Assembly: GCA_900546785.1 (NCBI GenBank)
Contig: URED01000036.1
Location: forward strand, 1 to 23,052
From: an uncultured Oscillospiraceae bacterium
GTDB taxonomy: Bacteria; Bacillota; Clostridia; Oscillospirales; Acutalibacteraceae
Direction: 5' to 3'
DNA: 23,052 nucleotides
The position numbers were made by a program, and so were the translations under genes. Shown piece after piece: positions 14,247 to 22,841 of this stretch. Below the pieces are notes generated by a model that ran no database searches, was not told where the DNA came from, and worked only from the letters and a program-made list of their open reading frames with translations. The first letter of the stretch is position 1, and every line of letters starts with the position of its first letter.

Positions 14247-15209
14247 TTATTTAAACAGCTTTTCATACTGTTCAAATTCTTTTTTATTGTAAAAATATTC
14301 GCGTTTTTTGCCAGCAATGCCAAGGTCCTGCCACCATTCGTCCTTCAGCTTGTCAAAAAGCTTTTGGTGCGTAGGCTCCGCCAGTGTGTTGAGGTTCCAA
14401 AGCGAAAAATGCAGCGCGTAGTTTATAAAATCCTTTTCGCACTCCTCATAAATGCCCTCGTCCTTTAGCCTTTGGCGCAGCGCGCAAAGGGCGTTGTAAA
14501 AGCAATCCCATGATTTTTCGCGGGTGTTGGAGAGCGAGCTTTTGTTGTTTCTGCGCTGGTGCGCAAGGATCTTGCCTTTTTCAACATAGGCAATGCGCTT
14601 TGCAATAGCCACTGCGGAAAAAACAAACAGCATATCGTTGCTCGTGCGCTGTTCCTGAAACCACAGATCGTTTTTAAGCACCCATTCGCGGTTGAAAAGC
14701 TTATCCCACGCCCAGCCCACAAAGACTTTGAATACGTTATCCGTCATGGAGCGCCTGTTAAACGGCTGGTAGGGCGGCAGCTCCGCGTATCTTACGACCC
14801 ACGAAACGGCGTTATAGCGGTCTTCGTCTTCAAGATACTGGTCTGAATTAAAAACCACGAAATCGGCGTTTGTTTCCTCCGCCTTGTTATATGCCGCCTC
14901 CAGCATTTCTTTTTCAAAAAAATCATCTGAATCCAAAAAAGAAAGGTATTTGCCGCGCGCCCTGCGCAGGCCGTTGTTCCTTGCCGCGCCGGCTCCGGCG
15001 TTCTCCTGCTGCACGGGAATGAAACGGCTGTCTTTTGCCGCAAATTCCTTAACGATATCAAACGAGGAATCGGTGGAGCCGTCGTCCACGCAGATGATTT
15101 CAATCTCTTTCAGCGTCTGGTCCGCAACGCTTTGCAGATTCTGCCTCAGATATTTCTCTACGTTGTAGACAGGGATGATTACGGAAACCTTGATTTCATT
15201 TTCTGTCAT
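14247..15209 (-). CDS. Family 2 glycosyltransferase (distal gene of the glycan operon)
   Basis: This 320-residue GT-A fold enzyme should move a sugar from a nucleotide donor to a growing surface glycan; the exact linkage is unknown. The N-terminal GT2 domain shows VSVIIPVYNVEKYLRQNLQS, IEIICVDDGSTDSS (nucleotide-binding Asp) and FLDSDDFF, the DxD metal site near residue 93. The GAGAARNNGLRRARGKY stretch is typical. The C-terminal half is not conserved apart from GIAGKKREYFYNKKEFEQYE, a tail also found in the first gene of this operon. There are no membrane segments. The start is ATG at 15209, overlapping the upstream gene by 4 bp, so coupling is likely. Confidence 0.88.
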   Translation of the reverse strand: MTENEIKVSVIIPVYNVEKYLRQNLQSVADQTLKEIEIICVDDGSTDSSFDIVKEFAAKDSRFIPVQQENAGAGAARNNGLRRARGKYLSFLDSDDFFEKEMLEAAYNKAEETNADFVVFNSDQYLEDEDRYNAVSWVVRYAELPPYQPFNRRSMTDNVFKVFVGWAWDKLFNREWVLKNDLWFQEQRTSNDMLFVFSAVAIAKRIAYVEKGKILAHQRRNNKSSLSNTREKSWDCFYNALCALRQRLKDEGIYEECEKDFINYALHFSLWNLNTLAEPTHQKLFDKLKDEWWQDLGIAGKKREYFYNKKEFEQYEKLFK

Positions 15210-16369
15210 TTCTGGTATCCCTTTCTTTTTTTATTGATCGCCCTGTATATCTTTTTTGCAAGGCGCTTTAATCTTACCGGCACATACATGATCGCCTTGC
15301 CTATGCGGTAGGATTTGGAACGCTTGATCTTATCCAGCTCCGCCTTTACCTGCTTGAAATTGCTGTTCATAACAGACGGGCCGTTGTTCATCGGCATCGC
15401 CTTTAATTTGCAGTATACCGCCGGCTGGTTTATAAGCAGATGCAGATTATCCCGTTCGGCGGCGGTAAACAGCTCCTCGTCCATCTCGCCGAGCGCCTTT
15501 GCCCGCTTCATCTCTTTTGAAAAGCGCTCCACATAATCGCGCTTGAATTCGTTGGAGATACGCCTTAAAGTGGCAACGCTGTTGTGAAAGCGTTTCAGCG
15601 TGTAGTAGGTCTTGAACCTTTCCCATGTTTCGGGGTACTGCATCAGAATATCGCGGATATGATCGTATTCCACGTTGATGCAGTATATCTTCTGCATGTT
15701 CCGAACGGAGCTGTTGGGGTTATCACGCCTGTTCATGTAATAAGGCTTGTCTATGATCATGCCGCGCCTTGCAAACGCAAAGGTCTGAAACCAAAAGCCG
15801 TTGTCCTGAAAAGAAGCGCCGGGCGTCTCGTTGTGGCGGATATTGTATTCATCAAGAAATGCCTTTCTGTAGATGCCGCTCCATGTGTTCATGATAAAGC
15901 GTATTGCCTCCGGCGTGTGGCTCGGGTCAAACACCTTGTTGTAATACAGGTTTTTGCGGTCCAAATGATTATAGGTCAGGTACATATCGCCCGTTTCGGC
16001 ACGTTCAAAACGGTAAAAATCCGCCTTCACAAAATCAAGGTCGTTTTCTTTTGCGATCTCATAAAGATCGCCGAACATATTTACGGGCACAAAATCATCC
16101 GGCTCCACTATGCCTATATATTCGCCGGTTGCCTTAGACATGCCGATGTTCATGCCTATGCCGTAGCCGCCGTTCTCCTTGTCCACAAGGATGATCCTGC
16201 TGTCCTTTTCGGCATATTCTTTAAGAATCGCCAGTGTGCCGTCCGTAGAGCCGTCGTTTATGCAGATGATCTCTATGTCCTTCAGCGTCTGCCTTGTGAT
16301 GCTCTCCATGCACTCTCTTACATACGGCTCAACATTGTAAGCCGGCACAATTATTGAAACCTTTGCCAT
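15206..16369 (-). CDS. Family 2 glycosyltransferase
   Basis: This 387-residue GT2 enzyme is cytoplasmic or peripheral. VSIIVPAYNVEPYVRECMES, IEIICINDGSTDGTL and NGGYGIGMNIGMSKATGEY mark the GT-A domain. The metal site reads VEPDDFV, so the DxD-equivalent is EPDD rather than DSDD, as in some related clostridial enzymes that contain a conserved WSGIYRKAFL stretch. The C-terminal third is very basic (KRLAKKIYRAINKKRKGYQK), which suggests membrane-surface association. It lies 32 bp after glf, and its ribosome binding site (AAGGCGGAG on the - strand) is good. Substrate unknown; the neighbouring glf makes a galactose-containing product plausible. Confidence 0.86.
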   Translation of the reverse strand: MAKVSIIVPAYNVEPYVRECMESITRQTLKDIEIICINDGSTDGTLAILKEYAEKDSRIILVDKENGGYGIGMNIGMSKATGEYIGIVEPDDFVPVNMFGDLYEIAKENDLDFVKADFYRFERAETGDMYLTYNHLDRKNLYYNKVFDPSHTPEAIRFIMNTWSGIYRKAFLDEYNIRHNETPGASFQDNGFWFQTFAFARRGMIIDKPYYMNRRDNPNSSVRNMQKIYCINVEYDHIRDILMQYPETWERFKTYYTLKRFHNSVATLRRISNEFKRDYVERFSKEMKRAKALGEMDEELFTAAERDNLHLLINQPAVYCKLKAMPMNNGPSVMNSNFKQVKAELDKIKRSKSYRIGKAIMYVPVRLKRLAKKIYRAINKKRKGYQK

Positions 16370-16401
16370 ATCGCTCCGCCTTTCCTACCCGGGGGGTTGT
16401 G

Positions 16402-17514
16402 TTATTCTGAAAATTCTTCGTCAACCGCCTGCAGCGCCGCGGCGATGACCTTGTCCATATCATAGTATTTGTATTTGCCAAGCCTGCCGCCGAAGATGAC
16501 GTTTTCTTCCTGCTTTCCGAGCGCCTCGTATTTTTCATACAGGGCGTTGTTTTCGTCATTGTTGATCGGGTAATACGGCTCAATGCCCACCTGCCATTCA
16601 GAGGAATATTCCTTTGAGATCACGGTGCCTTCGCCCGCGCCGAATTCAAAATGCTTGTGCTCGATGATCCTGGTGTAAGGCACCTCGCGTTCGGTGTAGT
16701 TCACAACGGCGTTGCCCTGGTAATTCTCCGTATCGGGCAGATATTCCGTTTCAAAGCGCACCGTTCTGTATTGCAGCGCGCCGTAGCAGTAGTCAAAATA
16801 TTCGTCAATATTGCCGGTGTAAACGATCTTCATGCCCGAAAGATCGTGCGCCTTTTTGTAGTCCGCAAAGGCGGTGTTCAAAAGCACGTCCGCCCCGGCC
16901 AGCATTTTTTCACAGATCTGCGTGTAGCCGCCCATCGGTATGCCCTGAAAGCGGTCGTTAAAATAATTGTTGTCATATGTGTATCTGACGGGCAGACGGC
17001 GGATGATGAACGCCGGCAGCTCGGTGCAGCTTCTGCCCCACTGCTTTTCCGTGTAGCCCTTAACCAGCTTTTCGTAAACGTCCTTTCCTACAAGGGAAAG
17101 CGCCTGCTCTTCCAGATTTTTCGGGTTTTCTATGTGGTACTGCGCCTTTTGCGCTTCAATGATCTTTTTTGCCTCGGCAGGTGTTTTGATCCCCCACATT
17201 TTTGAAAAGGTGTTCATGTTGAACGGCAGGTTGTAAAGCTCGTCCTTATAGATCGCAACGGGGGAGTTGATATAGTTGTTGAATTCTGCAAACTGATTGA
17301 TATAGTTCCAGATCTCTTTGCTGCTCGTGTGAAAGATATGCGCGCCGTATTTGTGCACGTTGATGCCGTGCGCGCTTTCGGTGTAGATATTGCCGGCAAT
17401 ATGGTCCCGGCGCTCGATAACCAGGCACTTTTTGCCCCTTTTGGCAGCCTCGTACGCAAAAACGCTGCCGAAAAGCCCGCTGCCAACGATTAAATAATCA
17501 TATTTTTTACTCAT
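16402..17514 (-). CDS. glf: UDP-galactopyranose mutase
   Basis: This 370-residue flavoenzyme interconverts UDP-galactopyranose and UDP-galactofuranose, supplying Galf for cell-surface polysaccharides. The FAD-binding motif is YLIVGSGLFGSVFAYEAAKRG near the N terminus, with the family signatures NVHKYGAHIFHT, ELYNLPFNMNTFSKMWG, EKQWGRSCTELPAFIIRRLP and TYDNNYFNDRFQGIPMGGY. The C terminus has GRLGKYKYYDMDK, the conserved end with catalytic-site contacts. Length is normal (about 370-400). The preferred start is ATG at 17514 because GGAG (17523-17526) sits 8 nt before it; the in-frame ATG at 17520 is only 2 nt from it. It lies 14 bp after the first glycosyltransferase of the operon. Confidence 0.95.
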   Translation of the reverse strand: MSKKYDYLIVGSGLFGSVFAYEAAKRGKKCLVIERRDHIAGNIYTESAHGINVHKYGAHIFHTSSKEIWNYINQFAEFNNYINSPVAIYKDELYNLPFNMNTFSKMWGIKTPAEAKKIIEAQKAQYHIENPKNLEEQALSLVGKDVYEKLVKGYTEKQWGRSCTELPAFIIRRLPVRYTYDNNYFNDRFQGIPMGGYTQICEKMLAGADVLLNTAFADYKKAHDLSGMKIVYTGNIDEYFDYCYGALQYRTVRFETEYLPDTENYQGNAVVNYTEREVPYTRIIEHKHFEFGAGEGTVISKEYSSEWQVGIEPYYPINNDENNALYEKYEALGKQEENVIFGGRLGKYKYYDMDKVIAAALQAVDEEFSE

Positions 17515-17528
17515 AATCATATCTCCGT

Positions 17529-18605
17529 TTATAATCTGAACAGCTGCTTTATCACACGCACAAGTATGTTGCCGCTGAGCAGCCTGTAATCTCTTTCTGA
17601 TTGCCTGTATTTGTAAAGCAAAAACGTATCTGCGTCATATTCCTGTATATGGCGCAGATCCTCCTCCTGCTTTTTGTTGTAGATATATCCCGCCTCTTTG
17701 CCGGAAATGCCGAAAAGGGCAAGCGCCTCGTTTTTATATGCGTTATACAGCTGTTTATAGCTTTGCGTGCTTCGTCTGGTTCGCAGGGAATATAAAAATG
17801 TATCCAGCGCCTTGTTTGCAAAGCTGCGGCGCACATCGGCATCAAACGTGTTTTCCGCCGTAAGGCGCTCAAATGTTTTTTTGAAAGCCTGCAATACGCA
17901 CAGGTTGTTTTCTTTTTCAGAGGCTTTCCCCGTAATGCTGTCGGGATTATCCTCTCGGTAAGTTATAAGCGGCGCTGAAACGGTGGCTATTCTTGCTGCA
18001 TAAAACAGAGCCGTCATAACAAAATAAGCGTCGTTTGCCTGCGGAATCTCCTGAAAATGCAGTGCGTTTTTCTCAATAAAGGAACGCAGAAACATTTTGT
18101 TCCAAGGCACATTTGTTGTGAAATTAAAGATATGCGCACCGTTCGTTTCGCGGCTGAAAGGCACCGCGCAGCGTATATTTTTTTTATTTAGGTATATCCT
18201 CGTTCGGTATACCCTGCCGCTTTCGTTATCCATCCTTTTGCCGGCGCAAACACAGATATCGGCGCTATGCCGTTCACAGGCAAGATACATTTTTTTAAGA
18301 GCGTTTTTGTCAAAAATATCGTCCGCGTCCCAGAAAACAAGATATTTTCCGCGCGCGCTCTCCATTCCGTTGTTCCGCGCTGCTCCGGCAAACCGGTTTT
18401 GCTGCCTTTTTATGATGATCCTACTGTCGCGCTTTGCAAATCTTTCAAGGATTTGGGGCGAAGAATCTGTGGAGCCGTCGTCCACGCAGATGATCTCTAT
18501 ATCCCTAAGCGTTTGGGAAATCACGCTTTCAAGCGTCTGCTCCAAATACTTTTGCGCGTTGAAAACGGGTATGATAACGGAAACTTTAATCGTATTTTTT
18601 TCCAT
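17529..18605 (-). CDS. Family 2 glycosyltransferase (first gene of the glycan operon)
   Basis: This 358-residue GT2 enzyme opens the - strand operon. VSVIIPVFNAQKYLEQTLES, IEIICVDDGSTDSSPQIL and AGAARNNGMESARGKYLVFW mark the GT-A domain, and the metal site is DADD in FWDADDIF. It is a paralogue of the last gene of this operon (14247-15209): the middle NVPWNKMFLRSFI and the C-terminal GISGKEAGYIYNKKQEEDL have close counterparts there. The tail then continues to RVIKQLFRL. Specificity is not known. It has a consensus promoter about 45 bp upstream and a GGA-type ribosome binding site. The gene is somewhat more AT-rich than the two other glycosyltransferases. Confidence 0.88.
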   Translation of the reverse strand: MEKNTIKVSVIIPVFNAQKYLEQTLESVISQTLRDIEIICVDDGSTDSSPQILERFAKRDSRIIIKRQQNRFAGAARNNGMESARGKYLVFWDADDIFDKNALKKMYLACERHSADICVCAGKRMDNESGRVYRTRIYLNKKNIRCAVPFSRETNGAHIFNFTTNVPWNKMFLRSFIEKNALHFQEIPQANDAYFVMTALFYAARIATVSAPLITYREDNPDSITGKASEKENNLCVLQAFKKTFERLTAENTFDADVRRSFANKALDTFLYSLRTRRSTQSYKQLYNAYKNEALALFGISGKEAGYIYNKKQEEDLRHIQEYDADTFLLYKYRQSERDYRLLSGNILVRVIKQLFRL

Positions 18606-18649
18606 TTGTTGTCCTTTGCGGCAAAATGCCTTATAAATATAGTATTTAC

Positions 18650-18678
18650 ATTATATATTATAACAAAAACACTGTCAA
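18650..18678 (-). promoter_or_regulatory. Consensus promoter for the glycosyltransferase-glf operon
   Basis: On the - strand TTGACA (18678-18673), a 17-bp spacer and TATAAT (18655-18650) match the vegetative consensus at all twelve positions. It is the strongest promoter in the window and lies about 45 bp before the start at 18605. Confidence 0.92.
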
Positions 18679-18755
18679 TCTTAAACATTTTCTCCGCTTC
18701 GCGCGCAGCAGCCGGCGGCATTTTCCCAGCCCGCACGGCGCGGGATTTATTTTTG

Positions 18756-18784
18756 TTGCCAAGCTCCGCCCTTTATGTTACAAT
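18756..18784 (+). promoter_or_regulatory. Promoter for the GHMP kinase-nadA-mnmA-trmB unit
   Basis: TTGCCA (18756-18761), exactly 17 bp, then TACAAT (18779-18784). It is divergent from, and about 80 bp away from, the glycan operon promoter. Confidence 0.75.
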
Positions 18785-18829
18785 AAAAATGTTAATTTTT
18801 GATAAATAAAATATAAAGATTGTAAAGCG

Positions 18830-20011
18830 GTGAAATTTATGGAAGCTGTAACTCTGTTTAAACAAAAATTTGATACGGTTCAGGAACCGCTGACCGTATA
18901 CTGCCCTTATCGCATTGCCCCTGTCGGCGCGCATTCCGATTATCAGCACGGGCTGATCTCCGGCTTTGCCATTGATGAGGGCGTAACGCTTGCCTTTTTG
19001 CCAACGGATGACGGCGCCGTTAAGCTCTACAGCGCAAATTTTGAGGGCAGCGTGGAATTTTCTGCCTATGAGCTGGCGCAGCGGGCGATGGATTGGGGCG
19101 ATTTTGCAAAAGCGGCGTTCGTTTCCGTAAAACGCAAGCACCGTATTGAAAAAGGCATGATCGGCGTGATCCACGGCAGTCTGCCCGTCGGCGGGCTTTC
19201 GTCCTCCGCGGCGGTGCTGATCTCCTATATCTCCGCCATATGCAAGGTCAATTCCGTTACGCTCACCAAGCCGGAGCTTATAGATTTTGCGCTTTATGCC
19301 GAGCATGATTATCTTGAAATGAACGTGGGCAAGATGGACCAGAGCTGCGAGGTGTACTCCAAAAAGGATCACCTGCTTTTCCTGGATACGCTTACGGATG
19401 AATATAAGCTGATCCCCCAAAGTGAAAAGATGCCGCCCTATGAATTTGCCGTTATCTTTTCCGGCAAGGAAAGAAAGCTTGCAAACACCGCCTTCAACTC
19501 CAGGGTGGACGAGGCGAAAGCCGCTTCCTTTGCCCTCAGGGCGTTTGCCGGCATACCCTACGGCAGTTTTAAGGACAGCTATATGCGAGATGTGCCCAAG
19601 GAGATCTTTGACGAGTATAAAAGTAAGATACCGCCCGCATGGCGCAGGCGCGCAGAGCATTTTTACGGTGAATTTTCCCGTGTGCAGCGCGGCGCCAAGG
19701 CATGGGAAAACGGCAATATTGCCGAATTCGGCAGGATCATGTTTGAATCCGGCCACTCCTCTATCTATAATTGGGAAACCGGCTCGCCGGAGCTGAAAAC
19801 GCTTTATGAGATCATGCTGGAATGCGACGGCGTTTACGGCGGCAGGTTCAGCGGCGCGGGCTTTAACGGCTCTTCCATAGCGCTGGTTGACCCTGCAAAA
19901 AAAGAGGCGGTCGCCGAATTTTTAAAGGAGCGCTATCTTGCCGTTTATCCGCAGTATAAGGATGATTTTTCCATCCGCTTCGTGCGCACTTCAGACGGCG
20001 TGCAGCTTTGA
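18830..20011 (+). CDS. GHMP sugar kinase, galactokinase-like
   Basis: This protein of 393 residues (390 if the ATG at 18839 is used, which has AAAGCGG at 18824-18830 with better spacing) is a galactokinase-family enzyme making a sugar 1-phosphate from ATP. GHMP motifs: N-terminal CPYRIAPVGAHSDYQHG (25-41), the ATP loop LPVGGLSSSAAVL (about 118-130) and the C-terminal GGRFSGAGFNGSSIAL. In ordinary galactokinase motif 1 is GEHTDY; here the Glu is Ala (GAHSDY), as in plant galacturonokinase. Thus the substrate may be galactose, galacturonate or another sugar and I leave the symbol blank. The divergent glf operon makes a link to galactose metabolism attractive but unproven. nadA follows 47 bp later. 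Confidence 0.8.
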   Translation: MKFMEAVTLFKQKFDTVQEPLTVYCPYRIAPVGAHSDYQHGLISGFAIDEGVTLAFLPTDDGAVKLYSANFEGSVEFSAYELAQRAMDWGDFAKAAFVSVKRKHRIEKGMIGVIHGSLPVGGLSSSAAVLISYISAICKVNSVTLTKPELIDFALYAEHDYLEMNVGKMDQSCEVYSKKDHLLFLDTLTDEYKLIPQSEKMPPYEFAVIFSGKERKLANTAFNSRVDEAKAASFALRAFAGIPYGSFKDSYMRDVPKEIFDEYKSKIPPAWRRRAEHFYGEFSRVQRGAKAWENGNIAEFGRIMFESGHSSIYNWETGSPELKTLYEIMLECDGVYGGRFSGAGFNGSSIALVDPAKKEAVAEFLKERYLAVYPQYKDDFSIRFVRTSDGVQL

Positions 20012-20073
20012 GATAAGGAATAAAAGGAAAGCGGCGGCGCTGTTTTGCCCCGCCCGCAGTGATAAAGAGAGCT

Positions 20074-20991
20074 ATGTTTATAAATGAAATGCAGCAGGAG
20101 ATCCTGCGTCTGAAAAAAGAAAAAGATATCTGCATACTTGCCCATTCCTACGAGCCGCGCGAGGTTTGCGAGGTTGCCGATTTCACGGGCGATTCCTATG
20201 CGCTTTCCGTTAAGGCAAAAAGCGTAAAGAGCAAAACGGTGCTCATGTGCGGCGTGCGCTTTATGGCGGAAACGGTCAAGCTCCTTTCGCCCGATAAGCG
20301 CGTGATCCTCTCCCACCCGCAGGCAGGCTGCCCCATGGCGGAGCAGTTTACGCCCGCCGATATCCTTGCGCTGAAAGAAAAATACCCGGGCGCGGCGGTG
20401 GCGGCGTATGTGAATACCACGGCGCAGCTCAAAGCCGTGTGCGATGTCTGCGTTACTTCTTCCTGCGCGGTAAAGGTGGTCTCCGCCATGCCGCAAAAGG
20501 ATATCCTCTTTGTGCCGGATTGCAATTTGGGCGCGTTCGTGGCGGCAAACTGCCCGGATAAAAATATTATACTTATGCCCGGCGGCTGCCCGGAGCATGC
20601 GAAGATCACAAAAGCGGACGCGCTGGCGGCAAAGGCGGCGCACCCGAACGCGCTGTTCCTTGTGCACCCGGAATGTAAAGCAGAGGTTACATCGGTTGCG
20701 GATTACACAGGCTCTACCGCCGGCATTATGGAATTTGCCAAAAACAGCAGCGCCGGTGCATTTATCATCGGCACGGAAAACAGCATCGTTTCCCATCTGC
20801 GGTACGAATGCCCGGAGAAACAGTTTTACCCCGTTTCAAAAGAGCTGATCTGCTCCAATATGCGCCTTACGGATCTGCCGCAGGTCTATGCCTGCGTGGC
20901 GGGCAACGGCGGCGAGGAGATCGAGCTTGACGCGGATATTATGAACAAAGCAAGGCGCTGTATAGATAAGATGATCGAATACGGCGGCTGA
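20074..20991 (+). CDS. nadA: Quinolinate synthase
   Basis: This [4Fe-4S] enzyme condenses iminoaspartate with dihydroxyacetone phosphate in de novo NAD synthesis. Counted from a GTG at 20059, three cluster-binding cysteines are at residue 64 (VLMCGVRFMAET), 177 (MPGGCPEHAKI) and 265 (SKELICSNMRL). The substrate motifs AHSYEPREV, DFTGDSYAL, AYVNTTAQLKA and TSSCAVKVV fit the family. I prefer the ATG at 20074 (305 residues), near AAAGAGAG, over the GTG at 20059, but the choice is open. Length is typical of the short (about 300-residue) class. Neither nadB nor nadC is next to it in this window, which is unusual for Bacillota. Confidence 0.92.
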   Translation: MFINEMQQEILRLKKEKDICILAHSYEPREVCEVADFTGDSYALSVKAKSVKSKTVLMCGVRFMAETVKLLSPDKRVILSHPQAGCPMAEQFTPADILALKEKYPGAAVAAYVNTTAQLKAVCDVCVTSSCAVKVVSAMPQKDILFVPDCNLGAFVAANCPDKNIILMPGGCPEHAKITKADALAAKAAHPNALFLVHPECKAEVTSVADYTGSTAGIMEFAKNSSAGAFIIGTENSIVSHLRYECPEKQFYPVSKELICSNMRLTDLPQVYACVAGNGGEEIELDADIMNKARRCIDKMIEYGG

Positions 20992-21007
20992 TAAGGATCG
21001 TAAAGCT

Positions 21008-22048
21008 ATGAGCAAAAAAGCACTGATTGCAATGAGCGGCGGCGTGGACAGCAGCGTCGCCGCCCTTTTGATGAAAAATGCGGGATATGAATGCGTGGGC
21101 GCCATGATGCGCCTTTGGGGCGGCGCAAACGAGCAGGACGAAAAAGACGCCGCTTGCGTTGCCGCGCGCCTGGATATGCCGTTTTATGTTTTTGACCTGC
21201 AAAAGCAGTTTAAAGAAAAAGTTATCCGTAAATTTATATCCGTTTATGAATCGGGCGCAACGCCCAACCCGTGCCTGGACTGCAACCGCTATCTGAAATT
21301 CGGCGCGCTTTACGAAAAGGCAGCGGAGCTGGGCTGTGATGTGATCGCCACAGGGCATTATGTTACCTGCGTGCGGGAGGGCGGCACAGGCAGATACCTC
21401 ATTCAAAAGGCGGCCGACCCTGCCAAAGACCAAAGCTATGTGCTGTATTCGCTTTCGCAGGAGATCCTTTCGCACTGCGTGTTTCCGCTCGGCGCGTATA
21501 CGAAAAGCGAGATTCGGGAGCTTGCGCAGGCAAACGGATTTGTGAATTCCCGCAAAAAGGAAAGTCAGGATATCTGCTTTGTGCCGGACGGCGATTACGC
21601 CGCCTTTATCGAACGGGAAACGGGTAAGGTTTACCCGCCGGGCGATTTCGTTACCGTAACGGGCGAAAAGGTGGGCACGCACAGCGGTATCATCCGCTAT
21701 ACGATCGGGCAGCGCAAGGGCCTTGGCGTTTCTTACAAAACGCCGCTATACGTCTGCAAAAAGGATATGAAAAACAACCGCGTCATCTTAACGCAGGGCG
21801 CGGAGCTGTTTTCAAAAGAGGTTACGGCAGCGGATATCAACCTCATTGCCGTGCCGAAAATAGAGGGCGAAATGCGTGTGCTTGCCCGCACAAGATATAA
21901 TATGAAAGAGCAGCCGGCAACCGCTTACCAGCCGGATGATAACACGCTGAAAGTTGTGTTTGATACACCGCAGAGGGCTGCCGCGCCGGGGCAGGCGCTC
22001 GTGCTCTACAGCGGCAATACCGTTGTAGGCGGCGGCACCATAATTTAA
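21008..22048 (+). CDS. mnmA: tRNA-specific 2-thiouridylase MnmA
   Basis: This 346-residue enzyme adds sulfur to C2 of U34 in Lys, Glu and Gln tRNAs. The ATP-pyrophosphatase loop is SGGVDSS (10-16). Catalytic cysteines are expected at C92 (NPCLDCNRYLKFG) and C190 (KESQDICFV), matching the C102/C199 pair of E. coli. GTHSGIIRYTIGQRKGLG marks the central domain, and the C-terminal beta barrel is complete. The gene lies 16 bp after nadA with an AAGGA ribosome binding site. It acts on the same wobble base as the MnmE and MnmG products encoded in this window. Confidence 0.96.
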   Translation: MSKKALIAMSGGVDSSVAALLMKNAGYECVGAMMRLWGGANEQDEKDAACVAARLDMPFYVFDLQKQFKEKVIRKFISVYESGATPNPCLDCNRYLKFGALYEKAAELGCDVIATGHYVTCVREGGTGRYLIQKAADPAKDQSYVLYSLSQEILSHCVFPLGAYTKSEIRELAQANGFVNSRKKESQDICFVPDGDYAAFIERETGKVYPPGDFVTVTGEKVGTHSGIIRYTIGQRKGLGVSYKTPLYVCKKDMKNNRVILTQGAELFSKEVTAADINLIAVPKIEGEMRVLARTRYNMKEQPATAYQPDDNTLKVVFDTPQRAAAPGQALVLYSGNTVVGGGTII

Positions 22049-22069
22049 AACGGAAAGAGCAGTTTGCAT

Positions 22070-22747
22070 ATGAGAATGAGAAGAAAGAAAAATCTGGAAT
22101 CGCGCCTTGCCGGGTGCAGCCGTTATCTGCTGCCCTGCGAAACGGCGGATCTGAATTTTGAAAACGAAAGGGAAAATATCACCCTTTACGATACGGAAAA
22201 GATCTTCGGCAACCAAAATCCGCTTGTGCTGGAGATCGGCTGCGGCAAGGGCGCTTTCGCCTGCGAATATGCAAAACGAAACCCGGATAAAAATATTATA
22301 GCCGTGGAAAAGGTGGGCAATGTCATTGTTGCCGCGGCGGAGCGCGCGGAAAGGGAAAAGATACCCAACCTGCGCTTTATGAAATGCGCCGCCGAATACC
22401 TGCCGCGTTTTATCCCGGCGGGCAGCGTAAGGGAGATCTATCTGAATTTCAGCTGCCCGTTTCCAAAGGCAAAATACGCAAAGCACCGCTTAACGCACCC
22501 GCGCTTTCTGGAGATCTATAAAAGGCTTATGGCGCCGGGCGCCGTCATCTGCCAAAAAACGGATAACCCGCGCTTTTTTGAATTTTCCGTAGAAAGCTTT
22601 TCGCAGTGCGGCTTTGCGCTTTCAAACGTCAGCTTGGATCTGCACAACAGCGCCTTTGAGGGCAATATAGAAACGGAATATGAAAACCGCTTTTCCTCCC
22701 AGGGGCTGCCCATCTACCGCCTTGAAGCGCGGCCGGGGCAAATGTAA
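22070..22747 (+). CDS. trmB: tRNA (guanine-N7-)-methyltransferase TrmB
   Basis: This 225-residue SAM-dependent enzyme makes m7G46 in tRNA. SAM motif I is VLEIGCGKGAF (53-63), followed by NIIAVEKVGNVI. The family signature after motif IV is LNFSCPFPKAKYAKHRLTHP (125-144), then CQKTDNPRFFEFS and ETEYENRF. Compared with the usual LNFSDPWPKxRH, the aspartate is Cys (C129) and the Trp is Phe. The ATG at 22070 (10 nt after AAAGAG) is preferred over a TTG at 22064. It lies 21 bp after mnmA. No convincing terminator follows it. Confidence 0.92.
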   Translation: MRMRRKKNLESRLAGCSRYLLPCETADLNFENERENITLYDTEKIFGNQNPLVLEIGCGKGAFACEYAKRNPDKNIIAVEKVGNVIVAAAERAEREKIPNLRFMKCAAEYLPRFIPAGSVREIYLNFSCPFPKAKYAKHRLTHPRFLEIYKRLMAPGAVICQKTDNPRFFEFSVESFSQCGFALSNVSLDLHNSAFEGNIETEYENRFSSQGLPIYRLEARPGQM

Positions 22748-22807
22748 ACCAAAACAGGCGGCATGTAAACCCCGCTGTAAAGCACGGTTTATGGCATATT
22801 TGCGCTT

Positions 22808-22841
22808 TTTCGTGTTTAATGTAGTTGTAACGAACACGAAA
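22808..22841 (+). promoter_or_regulatory. Inverted repeat overlapping a strong ribosome binding site
   Basis: TTTCGTGTT (22808-22816) and AACACGAAA (22833-22841) are exact reverse complements spaced by 16 bp. The right arm runs into the Shine-Dalgarno sequence AAAGGAG (22839-22845). It could be an operator or an RNA stem that hides the ribosome binding site. Confidence 0.4.
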
